DNA from: CAYMCV01 sp964389005
Lineage (GTDB): Bacteria; Bacillota; Clostridia; Lachnospirales; Lachnospiraceae
Assembly: GCA_964389005.1 (NCBI GenBank)
Contig: CAYMCV010000030.1
Location: 1-23,037, forward strand
Reading direction: 5' to 3'
Length of the DNA: 23,037 nt
The position numbers and the translations under genes were made by a program. The notes beneath the pieces are model-generated. The model was not told the origin of the DNA. It saw only the letters and a program-made list of their open reading frames with translations, and ran no database searches. Below are positions 15,540 to 23,037 of the stretch, in pieces (the stretch's first letter is position 1; every line of letters starts with the position of its first letter).

Positions 15540-17393
15540 ATGGCACAGATAATGGCATTGGATCATCAGACAATTGATAAAATCGCCGCCGGCGAAGTTG
15601 TTGAAAAACCTGCAAGCGTTGTTAAAGAATTGGTCGAGAATGCAATTGATTCCGGCGCAACCGCAATTTCGGTTGAAATAAATAACGGCGGTATTGAATT
15701 GATTCGTGTCACCGATAACGGCTGTGGCATTGAACAGGAACAGGTTCCGCTTGCTTTTTTACGTCATGCAACAAGTAAAATCACTTCCGTTGATGATTTA
15801 CTGTATTTGAATACACTTGGTTTTCGCGGCGAGGCACTGGCAAGTATTTCAGCGGTATCCAAGGTTGAAATGATTACCAAAACCAAAGACGCATTCATCG
15901 GTTATCGATTTTGCGTGGAGGGCGGCGAGGTAACGGAACAACAAGAAGTCGGTGCGCCTGTCGGAACAACCGTCATTGTCAGAAACTTATTCTATAATAC
16001 CCCTGCGCGAAGAAAATTCCTCAAATCACCCGCGACGGAAGGTGCCTACATTACGGAGTTGATGCAGCATCTTGCCATGAGTATGCCTAATTTATCGGTG
16101 AAACTGACTGTGAATCATCTAACACGTTTTCATACATCCGGAAACGGTGATTTAAAAGAAGTGATATACCGAATCTACGGACGTGATACAGCCGGAAGCA
16201 TGATGCCGATTCAGTATCATATAGAGGGGATTGATATTGAAGGGTATCTCGGAAAGCCTGAACTTGCAAGAGCGAATCGCAGTTATGAAAACTATTTTAT
16301 CAATCGTAGATATGTCAAAAGTGAACTCATTGCATCCGGTATCGAAGAAGCATATAAAAATCACATGATGCAACATCGCTTTCCCTTTTGTGCATTGCAC
16401 ATCAATATTGATTCCACATTGCTGGATGTCAATGTACATCCGACCAAGATGGAAGTGCGCTTTTCTGACCAAGAACGTTTGATGTCACTTTTAACACAAG
16501 CCTTGCGTTCAACCTTGGAGGGCAAAGAACTCATACAGGAAGTACATATTGAAGAAGAACCCGAAGCAATTCAACCGATTGAAAAAACGCCGGAACCATT
16601 CGAGGAACAGCGAATCAAAGATTTAACAATTTCCGAAATAGTTGAAGTAAACCCGATTGCGCAGAAAATCTTTGGTGACGACAGTATATCGAATTCTTCT
16701 CCGTCTACTGAAATTCATGCCAATATCATCAAACAGAAAGATACGGTTATTGTAGAAAAGCCCGAACAAATGGAATTGTTTGACGATAAAATGTTAACCA
16801 AAGAGGCCAAATCGCAATATCATGTTTTGGGACAATTATTTCGGACTTACTGGTTGATTGAATATCAAGACAAACTATATCTGATGGATCAACATGCGGC
16901 GCATGAGAAAGTCAAATATGAGCAATTTGTCAAACGATTGGAGAGTCAATCGGTTGTATCACAAAACTTAAATCCGCCGATTATTGTCGAATTACAGCCG
17001 GTGGAAGAAAATATTTTTTTAGCCAATGTTGCTGTTTTTAAACAAATGGGATTCGAAATTGATTCTTTTGGCGGAAATGAGTATGCGATTCGTTCCGTTC
17101 CGCTTGATTTATACGCTTGCGGCGAGAAAGAGTTGTTCCTTGAAGTATTGGACTCACTAGCGGATAACAAGGTTGATACAAACAATCCGGATGTGATTTT
17201 AAGAAAGGTGGCGTCCATGGCATGCAAAGCCGCAGTCAAGGGAAACCAAGCAATGTCGGAAAAGGAACTGATTGCTTTGCTTGATCAGATGTTGGAACTG
17301 GATAATCCCTACAATTGTCCTCACGGAAGACCGACAATGATATCAATGTCAAAATATGAAATAGAAAAGAAATTCAAACGCGTTGTTTCGTAA
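15540..17393 (+). CDS. mutL: DNA mismatch repair protein MutL (with endonuclease motif)
   Basis: 617 residues. MutL is the mismatch-repair mediator; the type in organisms lacking MutH cuts the newly made strand itself. The N-terminal GHKL ATPase shows KIAAGEVVEKPASVVKELVE, ENAIDSGA (residues 33-40), DNGCGI (59-64) and TLGFRGEALASI (92-103). An acidic, variable linker spans about residues 340-420. The C-terminal dimerisation domain carries the endonuclease signature DQHAAHEKVKYE (from 450), a SMACKAAVKGNQ segment, and CPHGRPTMI near the end, so nicking should be active. Start 15540 follows GGAGGG with 6-nt spacing. It lies directly after mutS and overlaps the upstream limit of the miaA frame, with miaA itself beginning 20 nt after the mutL stop. 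Confidence 0.97.
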   Translation: MAQIMALDHQTIDKIAAGEVVEKPASVVKELVENAIDSGATAISVEINNGGIELIRVTDNGCGIEQEQVPLAFLRHATSKITSVDDLLYLNTLGFRGEALASISAVSKVEMITKTKDAFIGYRFCVEGGEVTEQQEVGAPVGTTVIVRNLFYNTPARRKFLKSPATEGAYITELMQHLAMSMPNLSVKLTVNHLTRFHTSGNGDLKEVIYRIYGRDTAGSMMPIQYHIEGIDIEGYLGKPELARANRSYENYFINRRYVKSELIASGIEEAYKNHMMQHRFPFCALHINIDSTLLDVNVHPTKMEVRFSDQERLMSLLTQALRSTLEGKELIQEVHIEEEPEAIQPIEKTPEPFEEQRIKDLTISEIVEVNPIAQKIFGDDSISNSSPSTEIHANIIKQKDTVIVEKPEQMELFDDKMLTKEAKSQYHVLGQLFRTYWLIEYQDKLYLMDQHAAHEKVKYEQFVKRLESQSVVSQNLNPPIIVELQPVEENIFLANVAVFKQMGFEIDSFGGNEYAIRSVPLDLYACGEKELFLEVLDSLADNKVDTNNPDVILRKVASMACKAAVKGNQAMSEKELIALLDQMLELDNPYNCPHGRPTMISMSKYEIEKKFKRVVS

Positions 17394-17412
17394 TTTTTAT
17401 CGGGAGCAGATT

Positions 17413-18360
17413 GTGAATAAAACACCATTAATTATTTTAACCGGACCGACTGCCGTCGGAAAAACAAAATTATCGCTTGCATTGGCAAAGAACATTGGCG
17501 GAGAAATCATCTCCGCCGATTCAATACAGGTTTATCGCGGAATGGATATCGGTTCAGCCAAATTGATGCCGAATGAACGAGAAGGTGTGATACATCATTT
17601 AATTGATGTTTGTGAACCGTCCCAATCCTTTGATGTGGTTACATTCCAAAGGATGGCGAAGGAGGCAATTAGGAAAGTGCGTGCGGCGAATCATATCCCA
17701 ATCGTCGTCGGCGGAACCGGCTTTTATATTCAGGCTTTACTCTATGACATCGACTTTACAGAGCATGCAGAAGACAACGCTTATCGAAAAGAACTGGAAG
17801 GACTTGCCGCAGTCAAGGGAAATGATTATTTGTATAGTTTACTTCTTGATGTTGATCCTGATGCTGCGAAGCAAATCCATCCAAATAATACGAAACGTGT
17901 CATTCGCGCATTGGAGTTTTGGCAAAGCAGCGGAAAAATGATTTCCGAACACAACCTTGAACAACAGAACAAACAATCGCCATATGCATTTGCGTACTTT
18001 GTTTTAAATGATGAGCGTAGCAAATTATATGCGCGAATCGAGCAGCGTATTGACGAGATGATGACAGACGGACTTTTAGATGAGGTTAAGAGACTCAAAG
18101 ATAACGGTTGCACCAAAGACTTGGTTTCCATGCAAGGTCTCGGTTATAAAGAACTGCTTTCGTATCTGGACGGTGATTTCACACTGGATGAAGCAATTGA
18201 AATCATTAAACGAGACACGAGACATTTTGCCAAGCGGCAGATTACATGGTTTAAAAGAGAAAAAGATGTTATCTGGCTTGAGCAGGAAGATTACGCATAT
18301 GATATGCAAAAAATACTTACAAGAATCATAGAAGTTTGTAAAGAAAGACAGGTGCTGTAA
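17413..18360 (+). CDS. miaA: tRNA dimethylallyltransferase MiaA
   Basis: 315 residues. MiaA transfers a dimethylallyl group from DMAPP to N6 of A37 in tRNAs reading UNN codons, making i6A, the substrate for MiaB. Seen: P-loop TGPTAVGKTKL (residues 10-20), SADSIQVYRGMDIGSAK, HHLIDVCEPSQSFDV, VVGGTGFYIQALLYD, TKRVIRALEF, and SMQGLGYKELLSYLDG with RQITWFKRE at the C-terminal end. The start is GTG 17413: GGGAG at 17402-17406 lies 6 nt upstream and the P-loop then has the normal distance from the N-terminus. The longer reading from TTG 17383 overlaps mutL and lacks a site. mutS, mutL and miaA form a compact run. Confidence 0.96.
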   Translation: MNKTPLIILTGPTAVGKTKLSLALAKNIGGEIISADSIQVYRGMDIGSAKLMPNEREGVIHHLIDVCEPSQSFDVVTFQRMAKEAIRKVRAANHIPIVVGGTGFYIQALLYDIDFTEHAEDNAYRKELEGLAAVKGNDYLYSLLLDVDPDAAKQIHPNNTKRVIRALEFWQSSGKMISEHNLEQQNKQSPYAFAYFVLNDERSKLYARIEQRIDEMMTDGLLDEVKRLKDNGCTKDLVSMQGLGYKELLSYLDGDFTLDEAIEIIKRDTRHFAKRQITWFKREKDVIWLEQEDYAYDMQKILTRIIEVCKERQVL

Positions 18361-18361
18361 C

Positions 18362-19666
18362 ATGAAGGATGCAATGGCAAATATTTATATCGATATGGGA
18401 ATTTCGCAAGAAGTATACGACTATTGTAATAACATATCGGAAGAACTGAATAATCGTTTCCTCGCAATCGATGCGATTGCAGAATACAACCAACTAAAAG
18501 TATTGAAAGCAATGCAAAAAAACAGAGTCAGTGAAGCTTGTATGCTTGGTACAACAGGTTACGGTTATAATGATTTGGGCAGAGATACACTGGAAAAAGT
18601 ATATTCCGATGTTTTTCATACAGAAGATGCATTGGTTCGTCCGCAAATCACTTGCGGAACACATGCACTTGCACTTGCCCTCAAAAGCAATCTGCGTCCC
18701 GGCGACGAACTTTTGAGTCCGGCAGGAAAACCTTACGATACATTGGAAGAAGTCATCGGCATACGTCCGTCCAAAGGTTCTTTGAGTGAATACGGAATTT
18801 CATATCGTCAGGTGGATTTGCTTGAAGATGGCAGCTTCGATTATGACAATATCAAAAAAGCCATAACAGAAAGGACCAAATTAGTAACGATACAACGTTC
18901 CAAGGGATATCAAACGCGACCTTCCTTTTCTGTACAAAGTATCGGCGAGCTGATTTCTTTTGTAAAATCTCTAAAACCCGATGTAATCTGTATGGTCGAC
19001 AATTGTTACGGTGAATTTATCGAAATGATCGAGCCAAGTGATGTCGGCGCAGATATGGTCGTCGGTTCGTTAATCAAAAATCCCGGCGGCGGACTTGCAC
19101 CGATTGGCGGATATATCGCAGGTACCAAAGAATGTGTGGAAAATGCAGCATATCAACTGACTTCCCCCGGACTTGGCAAAGAAGTCGGAGCATCCCTCGG
19201 TATTTTAAAGGATTTTTATCAAGGGCTGTTTTTATCACCGACCGTAAGTGCAAATGCATGTAAAGGAGCTGTTTTTGCGGCACGCGTTTATGAATCACTC
19301 GGCATGAAAACAATACCACATTCCAATGAAGTGCGACATGATATCATTCAAGCGATTGAATTCGGAAATCCGGACGCTGTAATTGCTTTTTGCAGAGGAA
19401 TTCAGTCTGCATCACCTGTTGACGGTCATGTCACTGCAGAACCCTGGGCAATGCCCGGATATGACAGCGAAGTAATTATGGCGGCAGGCGCATTTGTATC
19501 CGGTTCTTCCATCGAATTGAGTGCGGATGCACCGATCAAACCACCGTATGCTGTTTATTTTCAAGGAGGTTTAACCTGGTTTCATGCCAAATTCGGCGTC
19601 ATGAAGTCTTTGCAATCTTTGTATGAAAATGGGTTGATATCACTAACGATGTCGAAAAATTTTTAG
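18362..19666 (+). CDS. Methionine gamma-lyase family (YnbB/aluminum resistance type) PLP protein
   Basis: 434 residues. This PLP-dependent fold-type I family is often named methionine gamma-lyase or aluminum resistance protein; a catalytic role in sulfur amino-acid breakdown is inferred from sequence class and rarely proven. Characteristic stretches: GYGYNDLGRDTLEKVYSDVF, RPQITCGTHALALALKSNLR, GDELLSPAGKPYDTLEEVIG, the Asp-containing MVDNCYGEFIE, and the PLP-lysine motif SLIKNPGGGLAP with K239. The C-terminal domain ends in PPYAVYFQGGLT and MKSLQSLYENGL. The start ATG 18362 follows AGGTG by 7 nt; an in-frame ATG at 18374 after AAGGA is also possible. Presence directly after miaA is a neighbourhood I recall from Firmicutes. 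It is the last gene before a probable terminator. Confidence 0.9.
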   Translation: MKDAMANIYIDMGISQEVYDYCNNISEELNNRFLAIDAIAEYNQLKVLKAMQKNRVSEACMLGTTGYGYNDLGRDTLEKVYSDVFHTEDALVRPQITCGTHALALALKSNLRPGDELLSPAGKPYDTLEEVIGIRPSKGSLSEYGISYRQVDLLEDGSFDYDNIKKAITERTKLVTIQRSKGYQTRPSFSVQSIGELISFVKSLKPDVICMVDNCYGEFIEMIEPSDVGADMVVGSLIKNPGGGLAPIGGYIAGTKECVENAAYQLTSPGLGKEVGASLGILKDFYQGLFLSPTVSANACKGAVFAARVYESLGMKTIPHSNEVRHDIIQAIEFGNPDAVIAFCRGIQSASPVDGHVTAEPWAMPGYDSEVIMAAGAFVSGSSIELSADAPIKPPYAVYFQGGLTWFHAKFGVMKSLQSLYENGLISLTMSKNF

Positions 19667-19671
19667 AACAT

Positions 19672-19699
19672 TTGGTATACATGATTTTCATTCTATGTT
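19672..19699 (+). promoter_or_regulatory. Weak promoter candidate before the mre operon
   Basis: TTGGTA (19672-19677) and TATGTT (19694-19699) are separated by 16 bp, in the 141-nt gap before the mreB-like gene, the longest in the window. Its output would run into the hairpin at 19706, so it may be an attenuated promoter or a chance match. A TATTAT at 19702-19707 lacks a good -35. Confidence 0.25.
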
Positions 19700-19705
19700 A
19701 ATATT

Positions 19706-19740
19706 ATCGTGAGTTGTTTTTATAACTACGATGTTCTTTT
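19706..19740 (+). terminator. Possible Rho-independent terminator after the miaB-mutSL-miaA block
   Basis: ATCGT (19706-19710), a bulged G, AGTT (19712-19715), an 8-nt loop, then AACT and ACGAT (19724-19732) form a 9-bp stem. It is followed by GTTCTTTT (19733-19740). The stem is AT-rich and the bulge weakens it, but the position, 40 nt after the last gene and before a new operon, fits. Confidence 0.45.
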
Positions 19741-19807
19741 AGATGATTTCATATGCCAATGAGCAGTCTTTACCGTTCTATGGCTAAAAATATTTGAAAA
19801 GGGAATA

Positions 19808-20848
19808 ATGAACGAAAGAAAGGGGTTTGAAAACTTGAGCAACAATACATTTGGAATTGATCTCGGTACAAGTACGATAAAAATATACAGTGCAGCAACC
19901 GGGAAAACATTAATTGAAAAAAACATGATTGCCATTGAAGGAAAAAACAATCTGTTTGCCTATGGAGATTCGGCATTTGAAATGTATGAGAAAGCACCGG
20001 ACAATATCAGTATCAGTTATCCGTTGTGCAACGGAGTCATTGCAGACATCAAACATATGCAGACATTGTTACATTATTTTTTAAATGATGCATCAGAAGG
20101 GAATTTGCATACCGCAGATTTCTATGTTGCAGTTCCGACCGATATCACAGAGGTTGAAAAGAGGGCGTTTTTTGATTTGGTTAAGGATGCCAATGTTAAG
20201 TCCAAGAAAATAATGATTGTTGAGAAAGCTGTCGCCGATGGACTCGGACTCGGTATCGATGTCAAAAATTCACAAGGCGTGATGATGGTCAATGTCGGAT
20301 ATCATACAACGGAAATTTCGATTCTTTCCTTGGGTGGAATTGTATTGAGCAAGTTGATTAAGAACGGCGGGCTTAAATTTGACGATTCCATTCGCGCAGC
20401 AATCAGAAGAGAGTATAATCTTTTGGTCGGCGGAAAGACAGCGGAAAGTGTCAAAATTGCTTTGCGTGAGCTCAAAGAAAAAGGTGATGATGCGATTGTT
20501 TACGGCAGAGATATTGTGACAGGATTACCTATGGAAAGAAAAATACCGACATCTTTGGTCGAAGATTGCATGAAGGAACATTTCAACGTTATTATTGACA
20601 ATGTTCGAATTATTTTAGAGCGCACACCGCCGGAATTGGCTGCCGATATATACAGAAACGGTATTTATTTAACAGGCGGCGGATCTTTGGTAGGAAACTT
20701 TAGTCAGATTATGGCTAACGGAACCGGTTTGAAAGTGAATCATTCCGATGATGCGTCTACCAGTGTAATACGCGGATTGGAACAAATAATTAAAGACGAT
20801 AAATACCGTTCGATTGCATATACCATTGAGGGAATGAGTAAATCATGA
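19808..20848 (+). CDS. mreB: MreB-like actin-family cell-shape protein (divergent nucleotide site)
   Basis: 346 residues. MreB forms membrane-bound actin-like filaments that guide lateral wall synthesis. Phosphate-1 motif FGIDLGTSTIKIY (residues 15-27) and adenosine motif IYLTGGGSLVGN are clear. FYVAVPTDITEVEKRAFFDL, VEKAVADGLGLG and SLGGIVLSKLIKNGGLKFDD also follow the MreB frame. The phosphate-2 motif, usually DIGGGTTE, reads NVGYHTTE here: the Asp is Asn (N162) and two glycines are replaced. The usual IEEP reads VEKA. ATP use may thus be altered. Start is uncertain: ATG 19808 has a poorly spaced AGGGA, while in-frame TTG 19835 has AGGGG nine bases upstream and would give a normal MreB N-terminus (MSNNTFGIDLG). 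It heads an mreBCD-pbp operon. Confidence 0.85.
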   Translation: MNERKGFENLSNNTFGIDLGTSTIKIYSAATGKTLIEKNMIAIEGKNNLFAYGDSAFEMYEKAPDNISISYPLCNGVIADIKHMQTLLHYFLNDASEGNLHTADFYVAVPTDITEVEKRAFFDLVKDANVKSKKIMIVEKAVADGLGLGIDVKNSQGVMMVNVGYHTTEISILSLGGIVLSKLIKNGGLKFDDSIRAAIRREYNLLVGGKTAESVKIALRELKEKGDDAIVYGRDIVTGLPMERKIPTSLVEDCMKEHFNVIIDNVRIILERTPPELAADIYRNGIYLTGGGSLVGNFSQIMANGTGLKVNHSDDASTSVIRGLEQIIKDDKYRSIAYTIEGMSKS

Positions 20849-21714
20849 GTCCGATCGTAAAAAGAAAACGTGATAAAATCAAAATTCCGCCAAAGTACCT
20901 ATTATTGATACTGACGATTGTCTGTGTCGTAATGATGCTGGTTTCATTTTTAACCGATATTAACCCTACGCCAGTCAATTTTGTAGCAGGTTATGTTATT
21001 GTACCTTTTCAAAACGGTATCAGTGCGGCAGGAGGGTATTTCAAGACCAAAACTGACCAGTTGGCACAGATTTCCGAATTGTTGGAAGAAAATGCTTCTT
21101 TAAAACAACAGGTGGATGAATTAACAATTGAAAATACAACCTTACAACAGGAGAAATTTGAACTCACGAAATTAAGGGAACTCTACGAACTGGACCAAAA
21201 GTATTCCGATTACGAAAAGACGGGTGCACGTGTCATTATGGGTGGTTCCGGCAACTGGTTCAATTCGTTTGCCATTAATAAAGGCAGTGACGATGGTATC
21301 GAAATTGATATGAATGTCATCGCAGGCAGCGGATTGGTCGGCAGAGTGGTAGATGTCGGTCCCAATTGGGCTAAAGTTATCACTATTATTGATGATACAA
21401 CAAATGTGAGCGGCAGCGTTTTATCCACATCGGACAAACTAATTGTTTCCGGTGATTTGGAACTGATGGATCAGGGATATATTCGTTTTCAACAATTGAT
21501 AGACAGCAAGGATGCGGTGGCTGTCGGTGATAAAATTGTCACGTCTAACATCAGTGACCACTATTTGCCGGGAATCCTAATCGGATATATCAGTTACATA
21601 TCGACGGATTCCAATAACTTAACCAAATCCGGATACTTGACACCGGCAGTGGATTTTGAACATTTAGATGAGGTACTTGTGATTTTGGAAAAGAAACAAA
21701 CCATTGAGGATTGA
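20845..21714 (+). CDS. mreC: Rod shape-determining protein MreC
   Basis: 289 residues. MreC is a membrane-anchored extracellular scaffold linking MreB filaments to wall enzymes such as PBP2. A basic N-terminus (MSPIVKRKRDKIKIPPKY) leads into one membrane helix (about residues 18-38). A coiled coil follows at about 70-112 (ELLEENASLKQQVDELTIEN), then the MreC beta-barrel domain with GARVIMGGSGNWFNSFAINK, GLVGRVVDVGPNWAKVITI and GDKIVTSNISDHYLPGILIG. The gene overlaps the MreB-like gene by 4 nt (ATGA) and is followed by mreD. Length and domain order are normal. Confidence 0.93.
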   Translation: MSPIVKRKRDKIKIPPKYLLLILTIVCVVMMLVSFLTDINPTPVNFVAGYVIVPFQNGISAAGGYFKTKTDQLAQISELLEENASLKQQVDELTIENTTLQQEKFELTKLRELYELDQKYSDYEKTGARVIMGGSGNWFNSFAINKGSDDGIEIDMNVIAGSGLVGRVVDVGPNWAKVITIIDDTTNVSGSVLSTSDKLIVSGDLELMDQGYIRFQQLIDSKDAVAVGDKIVTSNISDHYLPGILIGYISYISTDSNNLTKSGYLTPAVDFEHLDEVLVILEKKQTIED

Positions 21715-21749
21715 TTTGGATACATGAGATAGGAGCGATTGCAGGGTTT

Positions 21750-22259
21750 ATGAAAAGACTACTGATTAACATTATACTTGTCATATTATGCTTTGCCTTG
21801 CAGTGTACTGTATTTTATCCGTTATCCATTGACGGAATTATCCCGAATGTGCTGATTGTGCTGACAGCAGCTTGCGGATTCATGCAGGGAGAACGTACCG
21901 GTATTCTCATTGGCTTTTTTTGCGGACTGTTGCTTGATATCTTTTTCATTGATACCATGGGATTGTATGCTTTGCTCTATATGTATATGGGATATTTAAA
22001 CGGCTTATTCCATAATATTTTCTATCCAAATGATATCAAACTTCCATTAATTCTGATTATCGGAAGCGATCTCATATGTTCGGGCTTGATTTATGTATTG
22101 ACATTTATGCTTCGCAGTAAATTTAACTTTGGTTTCTATTTTGTGAATATCATTTTACCGGAAGTGCTGTATACCATTTTAGTTACCGTAATTCTCTATC
22201 CGCTGTTATTATTGCTGGATTATTTTATGCGTAAGACCGATGCAAGGAGTGACGACTAA
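21750..22259 (+). CDS. mreD: Rod shape-determining protein MreD
   Basis: 169 residues, strongly hydrophobic, with five or six probable membrane helices. MreD is a small membrane partner of MreC in the elongation complex. The pattern of a first helix with KRLLINIILVILCFALQC, then GIIPNVLIVLTAACGFMQGE, and RTGILIGFFCGLLLDIFF followed by GLYALLYMYMGYLNGLF is the usual MreD signature. I chose ATG 21750, giving a normal MreD length; a ribosome site is not well placed (AGGG three bases away, AGGAG fourteen). The longer frame from TTG 21711 adds a polar extension that overlaps mreC. It is 35 nt after mreC and abuts the downstream PBP gene. Confidence 0.9.
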   Translation: MKRLLINIILVILCFALQCTVFYPLSIDGIIPNVLIVLTAACGFMQGERTGILIGFFCGLLLDIFFIDTMGLYALLYMYMGYLNGLFHNIFYPNDIKLPLILIIGSDLICSGLIYVLTFMLRSKFNFGFYFVNIILPEVLYTILVTVILYPLLLLLDYFMRKTDARSDD

Positions 22260-23037
22260 TTGTTTGAAAAAATAAAAGAAAAGTTCCTTAATCTTGTAAC
22301 ATCTCGTCTTTTTGTTTTGCTCATTATTTTTTGTTTAATGGCGGGAATCCTCATTATGCGTGTATTCAATTTGCAGATTGTTCACGGACAAGAGTATTTG
22401 GACAATTTTAAACTTAAAATTATCAGAGAACGTTCCATTGCCAGTACACGTGGGAATATTTTTGACAAAGACGGAAATTTATTGGCTTATAACGAGCTTG
22501 CATACAATATTACCATAGAAGACGTTTATGAATCCGGCTCTTTGGCCGCCAAAAACAAAGCATTGAATAAGACAATTTACGAACTAATCAAATTGGTTGA
22601 AAAGAACGGTGACAGTACCATCAGTGATTTCAAAATTGTTGTGGACGCAGACGATAATTATGTATTTACAGTTGAAGATACACAGTTATTGCGTTTTTTG
22701 GCTGATATTTACGGTCATGCCAATATCAAAGATTTAGAATATGAAGAAGAAACCGCAACGCCTGACGATGTTATTGAATTCATGTGCAAAAGGACCAAGT
22801 ATGGTATCGGCGACTATACCGATCCGAATGATAAGGATACTTTTGTAGTCGGCATGGGATATACCAAAGATGAAGTTATACAAATTTTGAATATTCGATA
22901 TGCACTTTCAGCAAATGCATTTCAAAAATACATTGCGACAACTGTAGCGTCGGATGTTTCTGAGGAAACACTTGCCATTGTCATGGAAAACAGCGATATT
23001 TTACCCGGTGTATCTGTTGCGCAGGATACCGTCAGAA
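22260..23037 (+). CDS. Penicillin-binding protein 2 family transpeptidase, N-terminal part (runs off window)
   Basis: The first about 259 codons of a larger protein that runs off the 3' end. It starts with TTG 22260, directly after the mreD stop, with AAGGAG at 22244-22249 ten nt upstream. The N-terminus has a short cytoplasmic basic segment and one membrane helix (SRLFVLLIIFCLMAGILIMR), then VFNLQIVHGQEYL, and the dimerisation-domain signature ERSIASTRGNIFDKDGNLLA. This is the head of class B PBPs of the PBP2/MrdA kind. The catalytic transpeptidase domain is beyond the window. A region of about 100 residues (from the end of that signature) diverges from better-known PBP2 proteins, as is common in clostridia. 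Its place behind mreBCD supports a role in side-wall elongation. Confidence 0.88.
   Translation, partial: MFEKIKEKFLNLVTSRLFVLLIIFCLMAGILIMRVFNLQIVHGQEYLDNFKLKIIRERSIASTRGNIFDKDGNLLAYNELAYNITIEDVYESGSLAAKNKALNKTIYELIKLVEKNGDSTISDFKIVVDADDNYVFTVEDTQLLRFLADIYGHANIKDLEYEEETATPDDVIEFMCKRTKYGIGDYTDPNDKDTFVVGMGYTKDEVIQILNIRYALSANAFQKYIATTVASDVSEETLAIVMENSDILPGVSVAQDTVR

Noticed and set aside
17383..17412. TTG 17383 as miaA start
   Set aside because: It overlaps mutL and has no ribosome binding site, whereas GTG 17413 has GGGAG six bases upstream.
1..23037. CRISPR array, tRNA, rRNA, transposase, phage or toxin-antitoxin features
   Set aside because: No regularly spaced repeats, tRNA-like cloverleaf sequence, or mobile-element protein motif was found on either strand.

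Overview
All recognisable genes in this window lie on the + strand, packed head to tail with short gaps or 4-26 nt overlaps. Gene content, gene order and AT-leaning codon use point to a Gram-positive Clostridia member, most like Lachnospiraceae. Family assignments come from motif recognition alone; no database search was possible. The window is almost entirely housekeeping sequence. I found no CRISPR array, tRNA, rRNA, phage or transposase, and no convincing undescribed multi-gene system.

Region 1 (2-3750): the 3' part of a 7TM-HD (PgpH-like) membrane gene, split by an apparent frameshift and carrying an HD domain that has lost its signature residues. It is followed by ybeY (rRNA maturation endonuclease), a MurJ/SpoVB-type flippase, and a small membrane-anchored protein with a BofC-like C-terminus. 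Region 2 (3764-6648): two translationally coupled FAD enzymes of uncertain substrate, a BaiN/HI0933-type and a COG2509-type. Region 3 (about 6645-9699): a proline and one-carbon block in the order proB, DUF896, 5-formyl-THF cyclo-ligase, proA. A near-perfect TATAAT precedes proB and an inverted repeat precedes proA.

Region 4 (9730-19666): miaB, a SulP anion transporter broken by a one-base deletion, mutS, mutL, miaA, and a PLP-dependent methionine gamma-lyase family gene. MiaA and MiaB together make the ms2i6A37 modification of tRNA; MutS and MutL perform mismatch repair. A weak hairpin plus T-rich tract after this block fits a terminator. Region 5 (about 19672-23037): a cell-elongation operon of mreB-like, mreC, mreD and a PBP2 gene that runs off the end of the window. 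These encode the rod-complex scaffold, its membrane partners and the peptidoglycan transpeptidase.

The most notable points are the two frameshifted membrane-protein genes, the degenerate HD domain, the altered nucleotide-binding motif of the MreB-like protein, the SulP gene sitting between miaB and mutS, and the palindrome ahead of proA.
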